Positions 1-6,228 of a stretch of DNA of 6,228 bases are shown in pieces (the stretch's first letter is position 1; each line of letters begins with the position of its first letter). The position numbers were made by a program, and so were the translations under genes. Source of the DNA: a bacterium. GTDB taxonomy: Bacteria > Krumholzibacteriota > Krumholzibacteriia > Krumholzibacteriales > Krumholzibacteriaceae. The notes beneath the pieces were generated by a model. It was not told the DNA's origin and searched no databases. It worked only from the letters and a program-made list of their open reading frames with translations. Location of the stretch: assembly GCA_017885175.1 (NCBI GenBank), contig JAFNGP010000214.1, forward strand, positions 1,796 through 8,023, in the 5' to 3' direction.

Positions 1-36
1 TACTACATTCCCGAATTCATCTACAGGCGGGTATAG
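1..36 (+). CDS. C-terminal tail of an upstream gene (partial)
   Basis: The first reading frame is open from base 1 and ends at a TAG at 34-36, giving the tail YYIPEFIYRRV. Only 11 residues are visible, so no function can be assigned. Its stop lies 8 bases before the GTG start of the nucleotidyltransferase gene, a spacing typical of genes in one operon, and that is the main support for treating it as a real gene end. The aromatic and basic residues do not identify a family. The chance of an open frame this short is high, so the call rests on context. Confidence 0.4.
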   Translation, partial: YYIPEFIYRRV

Positions 37-44
37 AGCACACG

Positions 45-1226
45 GTGGAACGACCCCGCGCGTGGTGGCATAGTCGATCGAGAGAGTTTCTCTCGGAATG
101 CGCGCGTCTCGTCGAAAGCCGCGTCGGCGGCGAAACGACGGAGGCGGTTTTTCTGTGCGGGAGCTTCGCGGGAGGGGATGAATCGGTCGTCCTCGAAACG
201 GATCCCCCGGTTCTCTTATCGGACGTCGATCTCGTCGTCGTCGTGAAGTCCCTCGAAAACCTTCTTGTATGGTCGAAGCGCAGATCGGAGCTCGGAGCCG
301 CGTGCGAGAAGCTCTGGGGGGAGGTGCGGTTTTCGGGACGGGTCGACGTCGGCGTCATGCTCCCCGGCGATCTCGAAAGGCTGCCCGCCCGGCCCGGAGT
401 GTACGACATGCGCGCGCGGGGGGTGGTGCTCGGGGGAAACCCCCGCGTTCTGGAACGCATACCGCCGTACGCGCCCGGGGATCTGACGCGGCGGGAGGCG
501 GTCATTCTTGTCGAGAACCGGGCAATCGCGCTCATCGATTCGCGGGGGGACGGGCGTCCGGAGAATGATGCTGATCTATACGCGTATCTCTACCGCATCG
601 CGCGGACATATACCGATATAGCCGCCGCGGCGCTCGTTTTCGCCGGTTCGTACGTCCCGGGATACGCGGCGCGAAGGGACATGCTGCGGGCGAAGACGGC
701 GGCGGAACCGGACGGGATCCTCGGGAAGCTCGTTGGGGGCGATCTCCTGGATCGGATCGAACGCTGGACGCGGTTCAAGCTCGAACCGTCGCTCGAAGCC
801 GCGGGGCTTTCACCGACTCAGCACTCGATCGACGGGCTCTGGGAGGAGGCGGCCCGCGACCTCGCCGCGTTCTGGAGGCGGGCCTCAGCGCCCGGCGAAG
901 CGTCGTCGGAGGTTCCCGGCGGGGCGAGCCACCGGCACGACTGGCGAAACCACCTGCGGAGCTGGCGGGCGTTTCTCTCCGGGTTTCCCGTTGCGCGCCG
1001 CGCCGCTCTCGCGGCTTCGCTCGGGGGGAAGATCGTTTCGGAATACCCGCTCGATGTCGTGAGGCATGAGGGGATCAGGCTCCTCGATCACCGCCTCGCG
1101 AAAGGACCGGAGGCTCCCGTGCGAGCGGTGAAAGGCGGATTTCCCCACCACGGCGGGACGTGGGATTCCGCCGCGGGCGAGCTCTGCGGGATCTGGAAGC
1201 GTCTCGTGTTCGGACGGACGGATTGA
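45..1226 (+). CDS. Nucleotidyltransferase-domain protein (Pol-beta superfamily)
   Basis: This 393-residue protein probably transfers a nucleoside monophosphate to an unknown acceptor in the cytoplasm. The N-terminal half carries the superfamily signature: LCGSFAGG (residues 37-44, the Gly-Ser turn), SDVDLVVVV (59-67, metal-binding Asp60 and Asp62) and a later strand RVDVGVM (99-105) whose Asp101 fits the third carboxylate. A helical region follows (about 148-280). Its stretch YLYRIARTYTDI and the later GSYVPGYAARRDM recall the helical domains of aminoglycoside or lincosamide adenylyltransferases, but I cannot place the rest (281-393) in a family. The protein is longer than minimal nucleotidyltransferases. 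GTG at 45 is the first start-type codon in a frame open to the window edge. The Shine-Dalgarno is weak, so expression may depend on coupling to the upstream gene. The next gene begins 6 bases after the stop. Domain call is firm; substrate is unknown, and drug resistance is possible but unsupported. Confidence 0.8.
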   Translation: MERPRAWWHSRSREFLSECARLVESRVGGETTEAVFLCGSFAGGDESVVLETDPPVLLSDVDLVVVVKSLENLLVWSKRRSELGAACEKLWGEVRFSGRVDVGVMLPGDLERLPARPGVYDMRARGVVLGGNPRVLERIPPYAPGDLTRREAVILVENRAIALIDSRGDGRPENDADLYAYLYRIARTYTDIAAAALVFAGSYVPGYAARRDMLRAKTAAEPDGILGKLVGGDLLDRIERWTRFKLEPSLEAAGLSPTQHSIDGLWEEAARDLAAFWRRASAPGEASSEVPGGASHRHDWRNHLRSWRAFLSGFPVARRAALAASLGGKIVSEYPLDVVRHEGIRLLDHRLAKGPEAPVRAVKGGFPHHGGTWDSAAGELCGIWKRLVFGRTD

Positions 1227-1232
1227 GCGCGG

Positions 1233-2384
1233 ATGAAGAAGACCACGATCGTCATACTCATCGACGCCCTCGGCTTCACGATCGCCGAAAGGCACGGATT
1301 CCGTCCGGGCGCGCTTCGAGCGAGCGCGCGGTTGAGGACCGTCCTCGGTTTCAGCCAGGCGGCCCTCGCGTCGATCTTTACGGGCCTCATGCCGGATCGA
1401 CACGGTCTTTGGATGATGTATTCGTTCGCGCGGGGAGGATCGCCCTTCGCGTGGCTCCGCCTCGTGCCGCCCGGTATTTCCGCGCGGAGACTGTGGCTGC
1501 GGCGCGCGATTCGATGGAATCTCGCGCACGCGGCCGGGGTGAAGGGGTACTACAGCCTCTACGACGTTCCGCGGGAGATTCTCCCGCATCTCGACATTCC
1601 GGCGCGGGGGGATATTTTCGCCGCGAAGGGCGCGGGGAACGCGCGGACGGTGTTCGATCGGCTCGAGAAGGAAGAGGTTTCGCGCCTCGTGTGGGATTAC
1701 CGGACGGACGAGGCGCGCGCCTTCGGCGAGCTCGAGGATGCGGTGCGCGGGCGCAGGGCGTCTTTTTACCTTCTCTATACGGCGGGGCTCGATTCCGATC
1801 TGCACCGGTTCGGCACGACGGCGCCGCGGATCCGGGAGCGCCTCGCGTGGTACTCCAAGCGGATCGAGAAGATCGCCGCCGCCGCGGGGGGCGTTCCGGA
1901 CGCTCGCATCTTCGTTCTCGGCGACCATGGGATGCGCGACGTGCGCGAAAGCGTCGATATCATGAAAAAGGTCGAAACGCTCGGGCTTGACATCCCGCGC
2001 GACTATGTGCCCTTCTACGATTCCACAATGGCGCGTTTCAGGATCAATTCGGGGCGCTCCCGCGATTCGCTCGGGAAGCTTCTCGGCGATCAGACTTCCG
2101 GACGCGTCATAAGCCCCGACGAGATGCGACGGCTCGGGGTCGAGTTTCCCGACGGGCGTTTCGGAGATCTCATCTTTCTCGCGGAGCCGGGCGTCACGAT
2201 TCTCCCGAGCTATATGGGGAGCGAGGGCGTCGCCGCGATGCACGGCTATCATCCGGACGTTGAGGAGATGTCGAGTCTCATGATCTCGAACGATGCGCTC
2301 CCGGCGACCGCGATGTCGCTTACGGACGTCGCGGCCCTCATCTGTCCCGGCTTCGAGCCGAGTCAAGGAGGCGAGGGGACGTGA
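1233..2384 (+). CDS. Alkaline phosphatase superfamily / type I phosphodiesterase-nucleotide pyrophosphatase-like protein
   Basis: This 383-residue protein is a likely two-metal phosphoester hydrolase. The expected ligands appear in order: Asp11 in VILIDALG, Ser41 in GFSQAALASIFTGLMPDRHG, Asp187 and His191 in AGLDSDLHRFG, Asp231 and His232 in LGDHGM, and His337 in MHGYHPD. Ser41 lies nine residues before the TG of the FTGLMP motif, as does the nucleophilic Thr of nucleotide pyrophosphatases, so it is the likely nucleophile. The hydrophobic N-terminus is the first strand of the fold carrying Asp11, not a signal peptide, and no membrane helix is evident, so the enzyme is probably cytoplasmic. 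It starts with ATG 6 bases after the preceding stop with a poor ribosome site, and its end overlaps the flippase start by 4 bases. Substrate candidates are sugar nucleotides, lipid-linked phosphates or phosphonates; a mutase or sulfatase role within the superfamily cannot be excluded. Confidence 0.87.
   Translation: MKKTTIVILIDALGFTIAERHGFRPGALRASARLRTVLGFSQAALASIFTGLMPDRHGLWMMYSFARGGSPFAWLRLVPPGISARRLWLRRAIRWNLAHAAGVKGYYSLYDVPREILPHLDIPARGDIFAAKGAGNARTVFDRLEKEEVSRLVWDYRTDEARAFGELEDAVRGRRASFYLLYTAGLDSDLHRFGTTAPRIRERLAWYSKRIEKIAAAAGGVPDARIFVLGDHGMRDVRESVDIMKKVETLGLDIPRDYVPFYDSTMARFRINSGRSRDSLGKLLGDQTSGRVISPDEMRRLGVEFPDGRFGDLIFLAEPGVTILPSYMGSEGVAAMHGYHPDVEEMSSLMISNDALPATAMSLTDVAALICPGFEPSQGGEGT
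2365..2371 (+). promoter_or_regulatory. Ribosome binding site for the flippase gene
   Basis: AAGGAGG is a near-perfect Shine-Dalgarno sequence lying inside the last codons of the phosphodiesterase gene. It is 9 bases before the GTG at 2381 and 15 before the ATG at 2387, which favours the GTG start. A second purine run, GAGGGG at 2373-2378, would suit the ATG (8 bases), so both starts remain possible and would differ by two residues. Confidence 0.75.
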
Positions 2385-3880
2385 CGATGGAGAAGGTCGG
2401 ACGGGCCATGTCCTGGAGCCTCGTCGCGCGCGTCGCCGCGTCGGCCGTCGGTTTCGCGGCGAATATCTTCATCGTTCGCGCGCTCAGCGAACATGACTGG
2501 GGCGTCTACAGCGAAATCAGGACGATCCTCCAGTTCGCGATCGTGCTCGTCATGCTCGGGGTCGACGCGGCGATCCTCAAGTTCGCGCCCATGCTCAGGG
2601 TGAGCGGCGGCGCGGCGTCATTTACGAGAAGCTTTCGAAGGCTCGCTATCATGCAGATAGGCGTGTGGGTCGTCATCCTTTCCCTGAGCCGTTTCGGGGG
2701 GAATTTCCTCAGCGACTTCTTCCGCGATTCCTCCGGCAGATTCGGTTTCTATTTGCAGATCGCGGTTGTGTGCTTCATCTTCGAGCTGTTCATGCTGCTG
2801 CTCAACAATTTCTTCCAATCCTGGTACGAAACGAAGCGGCTCGCGGCTGTCATGATCGGCGGAAACGCGCTCTACCTCACGCTCATCGTCGTCGCCATGA
2901 GCAGGGGACTCGGCATCGCGGCCGTTCTCGTCTCGGGCGCGGCGATGAATCTCCTCATGATCGTGGTTCTCGCGCCGAGGGCGAGGAGGCTGCTGCGATC
3001 CGTGAGCGCGGCGGGGACGGGGCCGGGCGTCGGCGCGGTTCTCCGTTTCTCGCTCCCGTTCGTCGTCACAGGGCTCCTTGGCCAGATCGTCTGGCGGCAG
3101 TCGGAGGTGCTTTTCCTCGGACATTTCAAGGGCGCCGAGGCGGCGGGATTCTTCAGCCTCGCGTACCGGATGCCGCAGATGCTCCTCGAGTTCGTTCCGC
3201 TCACGGTGTGGCCGATCGTCATGGCGGGTACGAGCGAGCTGTACGCCAAGGACGCCGGCAACCTGCCCCGCGCGATAAATGTCTATTTCAAACTCATTTT
3301 CCTGCTCGTTATTCCGGTCGCCGCCATGGGGTTCGCCTTCGCGAAACCGCTCATCCCAATCGTGTATGGCGCGAAAATGCTTCCAGCAGCGTTACTTACG
3401 CAGCTGTTTTTCATTGTCTTTTCATACTCCTTTCTCTATACTCCGATGAGCATGGCCTTTTACGTCATGGGAAAAAGCTGGATTAATATGTTGATATTCG
3501 TGACGTTGGCGGTTATCGAGATCGGCCTCGATCTCGCGTTGATACCGCCGTACGGAATGTGGGGAGCGATGACGTCGGTGTCGATCGTTCTTCTCCTGGG
3601 GGTGGTGTTGTTCCACGGGGTCATGAGGAAGGTGCGGCCGGACGTTACGATGCCGGCCGGATTCATCGTCCGATGTTCTCTCGCGGCGGTGCCGACGTGC
3701 CTTCTTTCCGTGATAGTCTCCCGCTGGAGTTCTCCCGCCGCGGTGGCGCTTTTGATTCCGATCGGGATCGGGCTCCTCGTCGCGGGGTTCCGCGTGATGA
3801 AGGTCATCGGGCCCGAGGAAAAAGAGCTGATCCGGAAGCTGCCGATCCCGGCCAGGGAACGGCTGCTTGCGATGTTCTAG
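2381..3880 (+). CDS. Polysaccharide flippase (Wzx-like, MOP/MATE superfamily)
   Basis: This 499-residue membrane protein probably flips a lipid-linked oligosaccharide across the cytoplasmic membrane. The N-terminus has the layout usual in Wzx/RfbX-type proteins: an amphipathic start, a first helix (about 11-33) ending in IVRALSEHDWGVYSEI, then a second helix (about 47-63) with GVDAAILKFAP. Further hydrophobic stretches lie near 88-103, 122-145, 155-173, 176-197, 220-246, 265-282, 301-320, 335-360, 367-388, 393-413, 427-446 and 452-470, matching the 12-14 helices and length of the family. The second half begins with RFSLPFVVTGLLGQIVWRQSE, the repeat seen in these flippases. It starts with GTG in a GTGA overlap with the preceding stop, so translation is probably coupled. 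Codons about 327-386 are strikingly AT-richer than the rest. Membership of the superfamily is near certain; the transported glycan cannot be deduced. Lipid II flippase MurJ is less likely given the glycosylation neighbours. Confidence 0.9.
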   Translation: MTMEKVGRAMSWSLVARVAASAVGFAANIFIVRALSEHDWGVYSEIRTILQFAIVLVMLGVDAAILKFAPMLRVSGGAASFTRSFRRLAIMQIGVWVVILSLSRFGGNFLSDFFRDSSGRFGFYLQIAVVCFIFELFMLLLNNFFQSWYETKRLAAVMIGGNALYLTLIVVAMSRGLGIAAVLVSGAAMNLLMIVVLAPRARRLLRSVSAAGTGPGVGAVLRFSLPFVVTGLLGQIVWRQSEVLFLGHFKGAEAAGFFSLAYRMPQMLLEFVPLTVWPIVMAGTSELYAKDAGNLPRAINVYFKLIFLLVIPVAAMGFAFAKPLIPIVYGAKMLPAALLTQLFFIVFSYSFLYTPMSMAFYVMGKSWINMLIFVTLAVIEIGLDLALIPPYGMWGAMTSVSIVLLLGVVLFHGVMRKVRPDVTMPAGFIVRCSLAAVPTCLLSVIVSRWSSPAAVALLIPIGIGLLVAGFRVMKVIGPEEKELIRKLPIPARERLLAMF

Positions 3881-3892
3881 CGGAGCGGAATT

Positions 3893-4567
3893 ATGTATCG
3901 CGGCAAGAAAATTTCGGTCGTCATTCCGTGCTACAACGAGGAGGAGGGGCTCGCGCGCGTCATTCCGTCCCTTCCGAAGTCGGTCGACGAGATCATCGTC
4001 GCCGACAACAACTCGACCGACCGCACGGGGGAGGTCGCGCGGAAGCTCGGCGCGAGGGTGGTATTCGAGGCGCGGAAAGGGTATGGGGCCGCGTATAAGG
4101 CCGGGCTCGCCGCGGTGACGGGGGAGATCACGGTCACCATGGACGGGGACGGCACCTACCCGGCCGATCAGATCGAGGAATGCGTCGGGCATCTTCTCGA
4201 CCGGAATCTCGATTTTCTGAGCGCCTCGCGGTTTCCCCTCGAGGACGCGGACGCGATGAACTTCTCGAACAAGGTGGGAAACGCGATCCTCACGCTGGGG
4301 ACGCTCGTTCTTTTCATGCGGGGAATCCGTGACTCCCAGTCGGGAATGTGGATCTTCCGGAGCCCGCTCTACAAGGAGCTCGCGCCGAAGAGCGACGGGA
4401 TGCCGTTCAGCGAGGAGATCAAGATCAGGGCGATCAGGCATCCGAACGTCGCGTTCGGCGAGTACCACATCCGGTACCGTCCGAGGATCGGCGAGGTAAA
4501 GCTCGAGAAATGGCGCGACGGGTTCCGGAATCTGTGGTATCTCGTAAAGCTCAGATGCACGCGATAA
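3893..4567 (+). CDS. Family 2 glycosyltransferase, polyprenyl-phosphate sugar synthase type
   Basis: This 224-residue GT-A enzyme probably moves a sugar from a nucleotide donor to a lipid phosphate on the cytoplasmic side. Motifs run in the standard order: VVIPCYNEEEG (9-19), VADNNSTDRTGEVA (36-49) with the donor-binding Asp38, the phosphate-side RKGYGAAYKAG (61-71), MDGDGTYP (83-90) with the metal-binding Asp84 and Asp86, and DSQSGMWIFR (147-156). The stretch RYRPRIGEVKLEKWRDG near 194-210 matches the basic segment of dolichyl-phosphate mannose synthases, which in that family holds the donor phosphate. Unlike ArnC or GtrB it ends without membrane helices, like the short eukaryotic-type and some bacterial or archaeal synthases. 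ATG at 3893 has GGAG 7 bases upstream and lies 12 bases after the flippase stop. An ArnE-like transporter follows after 10 bases, which supports a lipid-linked sugar product. The family is certain; sugar and lipid identities are unknown. Confidence 0.92.
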   Translation: MYRGKKISVVIPCYNEEEGLARVIPSLPKSVDEIIVADNNSTDRTGEVARKLGARVVFEARKGYGAAYKAGLAAVTGEITVTMDGDGTYPADQIEECVGHLLDRNLDFLSASRFPLEDADAMNFSNKVGNAILTLGTLVLFMRGIRDSQSGMWIFRSPLYKELAPKSDGMPFSEEIKIRAIRHPNVAFGEYHIRYRPRIGEVKLEKWRDGFRNLWYLVKLRCTR

Positions 4568-4571
4568 GGAG
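4566..4571 (+). promoter_or_regulatory. Ribosome binding site for the ArnE-like gene
   Basis: AAGGAG overlaps the TAA stop of the glycosyltransferase (4565-4567) and sits 6 bases before the ATG at 4578. It fixes the start and suggests that ribosomes finishing the glycosyltransferase can reload here. Confidence 0.75.
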
Positions 4572-4577
4572 TGTCCA

Positions 4578-4940
4578 ATGCTCAAGACTCTGCTTCTCAT
4601 CGTGCTGACGGTGTTTATCAACACGACGGGTCAGTTCATGGTCAAGACGGGGGTCAACCGGGTCGGCGCGGTGAGCCTGACCGACATCCATGCGATCGTG
4701 CGAGCCCTCTCCTCGGCGCTCGTCATCGGAGGGTTCGCCGTTTATTTCATCAGCGCCCTCGTTTGGATCAGCATTCTCTCGAAGTCTGAGCTCAGCTGGG
4801 CGTTTCCCATTTTGAGCCTTTCATACGTCCTCACCGCGCTCCTTTCGCCGGTCTTGCTCAACGAGAGCTTTTCGGCTCAACGGCTCATCGGAACGCTCGT
4901 GATATGTCTCGGCGTTTTTCTCGTGTACAAGACGTACTGA
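4578..4940 (+). CDS. Small four-helix transporter, ArnE/SMR (EamA-like) family
   Basis: This 120-residue protein probably flips a lipid-linked monosaccharide across the inner membrane, working as a dimer. Four hydrophobic segments are visible: about 2-21, 42-66, 73-93 and 101-118. The first ends in TTGQFMVKTGV, the GQ-plus-Lys pattern of ArnE/ArnF. The third contains LSWAFPILSLSYV followed by LLNE (93-96), shared by ArnE-like and EamA-half proteins. The membrane glutamate that drives drug antiport in EmrE is absent from helix one (TVFINTTGQ), so multidrug export is unlikely. Length fits the 110-130 residue family norm. It directly follows a lipid-phosphate-type glycosyltransferase and precedes a probable GT-C enzyme, the order expected for a synthase, flippase and transferase set. 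Only one such gene is present here, whereas ArnE and ArnF act as a pair. Family call is strong; exact substrate is inferred. Confidence 0.87.
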   Translation: MLKTLLLIVLTVFINTTGQFMVKTGVNRVGAVSLTDIHAIVRALSSALVIGGFAVYFISALVWISILSKSELSWAFPILSLSYVLTALLSPVLLNESFSAQRLIGTLVICLGVFLVYKTY

Positions 4941-5019
4941 AGCGAGACATTTCTGCGCGGGGGCCGAGCGCGCGCGGGGACGACGTCTTCCGGTCGCACG
5001 AGAGGGCGATGCTTGGAAC

Positions 5020-6228
5020 ATGGGAACCGCCGTATTCATTCTCGAAACCGTCGTCATAATCCTTTCGTTTCTCGCGGGGCTCGGAGCGCTCGGCGGACCC
5101 GCGATCGTGCGGATCGCCCTCGCGTTCTGCGCCCTCTTCATCATTCCCGGCTATTCTCTGAGCGCGCTCGTTTTCCGGTCGAAGGCCTCGATTCCCGAGG
5201 CGGCGTGCCGGATCTTTTCGATGGGGCTCGTATTCGCCTCGGTCGTCGTGTGCGCGGGCTTCGTGCCGGGCGTTTCCTATCCCGTCATTTCAGTCGTCGC
5301 GTCGGTTCTCGCGATCGCGCTCGCATTTCTCGCGCGGGCGCCGCGACGAATTGCGCAGGATGATCCGGAGCCCCGCCGCCCCGGCGAGGCCTTGCATCCG
5401 TCCCGTCGGTCGCGCAGGAAGACCGCGCTTCTGGGAGGCGCTCTATTCGCCGCATGCGTCGCGGCCTTTTCGGGCACGGGCGAGCTCGGCTGGAGCACGG
5501 ATTCGCTCGACCACGTGAGCTTCGTGAGCCGGAGCGTCGAGAGCGGCGTCCTTTTTCCCCGCGATTCGTACTATCGGGATGGAGACGGAATCTCGGTCGA
5601 TCCCCGCAAGGGGCTCTGGCATCCCGTGCTCTCCCTCTGGACGTATCAGACGCACGCGCCGGCCTACCGCGTTTGGCGCGACGCGCCCGCCTTTCTCTCG
5701 TTCTTCGCCGTATGCTCGTTTCTCTTTTTTGCGATCCAGTTCTGCGGCTCGAGGCGATGCGCGGCGCTCTCCCTCGCGTTCTTTCTTCTGTTCTACGGCG
5801 GGGAAGGAATCGCCTGGCTCACGAAGGTCGGATTCAGCAGGAACATCGCCCAGATCGCTCTCTGGATCGACCTGGCGTTTCTCTTTGTATACTACCGCAC
5901 GGGAAAGAGGGCGTATCTCTTCGCGGGCGCGCTCCTCGCGTGCGCCGGCACGGCGTTTCACGTCGTATTCGCGATGCTGCTCTGCGTCTCCCTCGCGGGG
6001 GTATTCTTCTACGTCACGCTTCTGCGCGGCGGCGCCGCCTGGCGGGGGGGGTTCTGGCGGAGCGTCCCGTGGCAGCTCGCGGGCATGGCGATTCCGCTCG
6101 CGATCCGGGCTCCCGGCGCGTTCGTCGCTTCCAACGCGATTCATACGCATATGCAGGGGATGCTCGTCTTCTCGCGCAACCTGGCGATCGTGGATCCGGC
6201 CGAGCTCCTGATGCGGTACGGACTGGTT
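5020..6228 (+). CDS. Multi-spanning membrane protein, probable GT-C type glycosyltransferase (3' end missing)
   Basis: The frame is open from ATG at 5020 through 403 codons to the window edge without a stop. Hydrophobic segments lie near residues 4-22, 28-52, 65-82, 85-104, 134-151, 222-241, 246-260, 275-292, 298-313, 314-334 and 350-364. The first four helices include FIIPGYSLSALVF (40-52), like the LPGY motif of DUF1616-type N-termini. A basic, proline-rich linker (105-134) follows, then a helix and a long loop starting GWSTDSLDHVSFVSRSVESG (157-176). An acidic first outer loop after a helix, with Asp161, Asp164 and His165 here, is how GT-C enzymes such as ArnT or PMT place their catalytic residues, so I infer transfer of a lipid-linked sugar outside the membrane. 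Beyond that, I recognise no specific family. The 79-base gap before it shows no terminator, no stronger start exists upstream in frame, and the Shine-Dalgarno is weak. A carrier or O-antigen ligase-like role is an alternative. Confidence 0.75.
   Translation, partial: MGTAVFILETVVIILSFLAGLGALGGPAIVRIALAFCALFIIPGYSLSALVFRSKASIPEAACRIFSMGLVFASVVVCAGFVPGVSYPVISVVASVLAIALAFLARAPRRIAQDDPEPRRPGEALHPSRRSRRKTALLGGALFAACVAAFSGTGELGWSTDSLDHVSFVSRSVESGVLFPRDSYYRDGDGISVDPRKGLWHPVLSLWTYQTHAPAYRVWRDAPAFLSFFAVCSFLFFAIQFCGSRRCAALSLAFFLLFYGGEGIAWLTKVGFSRNIAQIALWIDLAFLFVYYRTGKRAYLFAGALLACAGTAFHVVFAMLLCVSLAGVFFYVTLLRGGAAWRGGFWRSVPWQLAGMAIPLAIRAPGAFVASNAIHTHMQGMLVFSRNLAIVDPAELLMRYGLV

Noticed and set aside
45..1226. 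Reading the nucleotidyltransferase as an aminoglycoside resistance gene
   Set aside because: Only the generic fold motifs match. The C-terminal region is unlike a named resistance enzyme and the context is glycan synthesis.
885..2366. A 493-codon open frame on the - strand, antisense to the nucleotidyltransferase and phosphodiesterase genes
   Set aside because: Its product is rich in Arg, Pro, Glu and His with no recognisable motif, and it mirrors two well-supported + strand genes. Long antisense frames are expected in GC-rich DNA.
3422..4624. A 400-codon open frame on the - strand across the flippase end and the GT2 gene
   Set aside because: Low-complexity charged composition and complete overlap with genes bearing clear motifs; a GC-driven shadow.
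4941..5019. Possible terminator or promoter in the 79-base gap before the last gene
   Set aside because: The gap has GC-rich repeats of the CGCGCGGGG type and a weak 4-base inverted match (CGAC/GTCG) but no stable stem with a T run, and no convincing -35/-10 pair.
5009..5059. A short ATG frame of 16 codons just before the GT-C-like gene
   Set aside because: It overlaps the start of the large gene in another frame and has nothing beyond a weak purine-rich stretch upstream, so a leader peptide is not supported.
5443..6150. A 235-codon - strand frame opposite the GT-C-like gene
   Set aside because: Its product is dominated by Arg and Glu runs without a fold signature, while the + strand frame encodes coherent membrane helices.

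Overview
The window is a GC-rich stretch of bacterial DNA (over 60% GC by eye) with every credible gene on the + strand. The genes are tightly packed: gaps are 8, 6, -4, 12, 10 and 79 bases. Shine-Dalgarno sites precede several starts, GTG is used as a start twice, and no promoter, terminator, RNA gene, CRISPR array or mobile element is visible. This is what the interior of a long surface-glycan operon looks like, running off both ends of the window. The sequence gives no safe taxonomic marker. A GC-rich Gram-negative-type bacterium, perhaps from a poorly cultured phylum, is the most I would infer.

Layout: (1) 1-36, the last 11 codons and stop of an upstream gene. (2) 45-1226, a Pol-beta-type nucleotidyltransferase with an added helical C-terminal half. 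(3) 1233-2384, an alkaline-phosphatase/phosphodiesterase superfamily enzyme with its metal-binding set intact and no signal peptide. (4) 2381-3880, a Wzx-like polysaccharide flippase of the MOP superfamily. (5) 3893-4567, a soluble family 2 glycosyltransferase resembling dolichol/undecaprenyl-phosphate sugar synthases. (6) 4578-4940, a four-helix ArnE/SMR-like transporter. (7) 5020-6228, the start of a large multi-spanning membrane protein that looks like a GT-C type glycosyltransferase, cut by the window edge.

Genes 5 to 7 can be read as one pathway. The GT2 enzyme would charge a polyprenyl phosphate with a sugar in the cytoplasm, the ArnE-like protein would flip that lipid-linked sugar, and the GT-C enzyme would transfer the sugar to a glycan or lipid outside the membrane. 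The flippase would export a larger lipid-linked repeat unit, so the two export routes may feed the same surface polymer. The nucleotidyltransferase and phosphodiesterase pair is the least explained part. Its placement suggests modification or turnover of a nucleotide-linked or phosphate-linked precursor, but no substrate can be read from the sequence.
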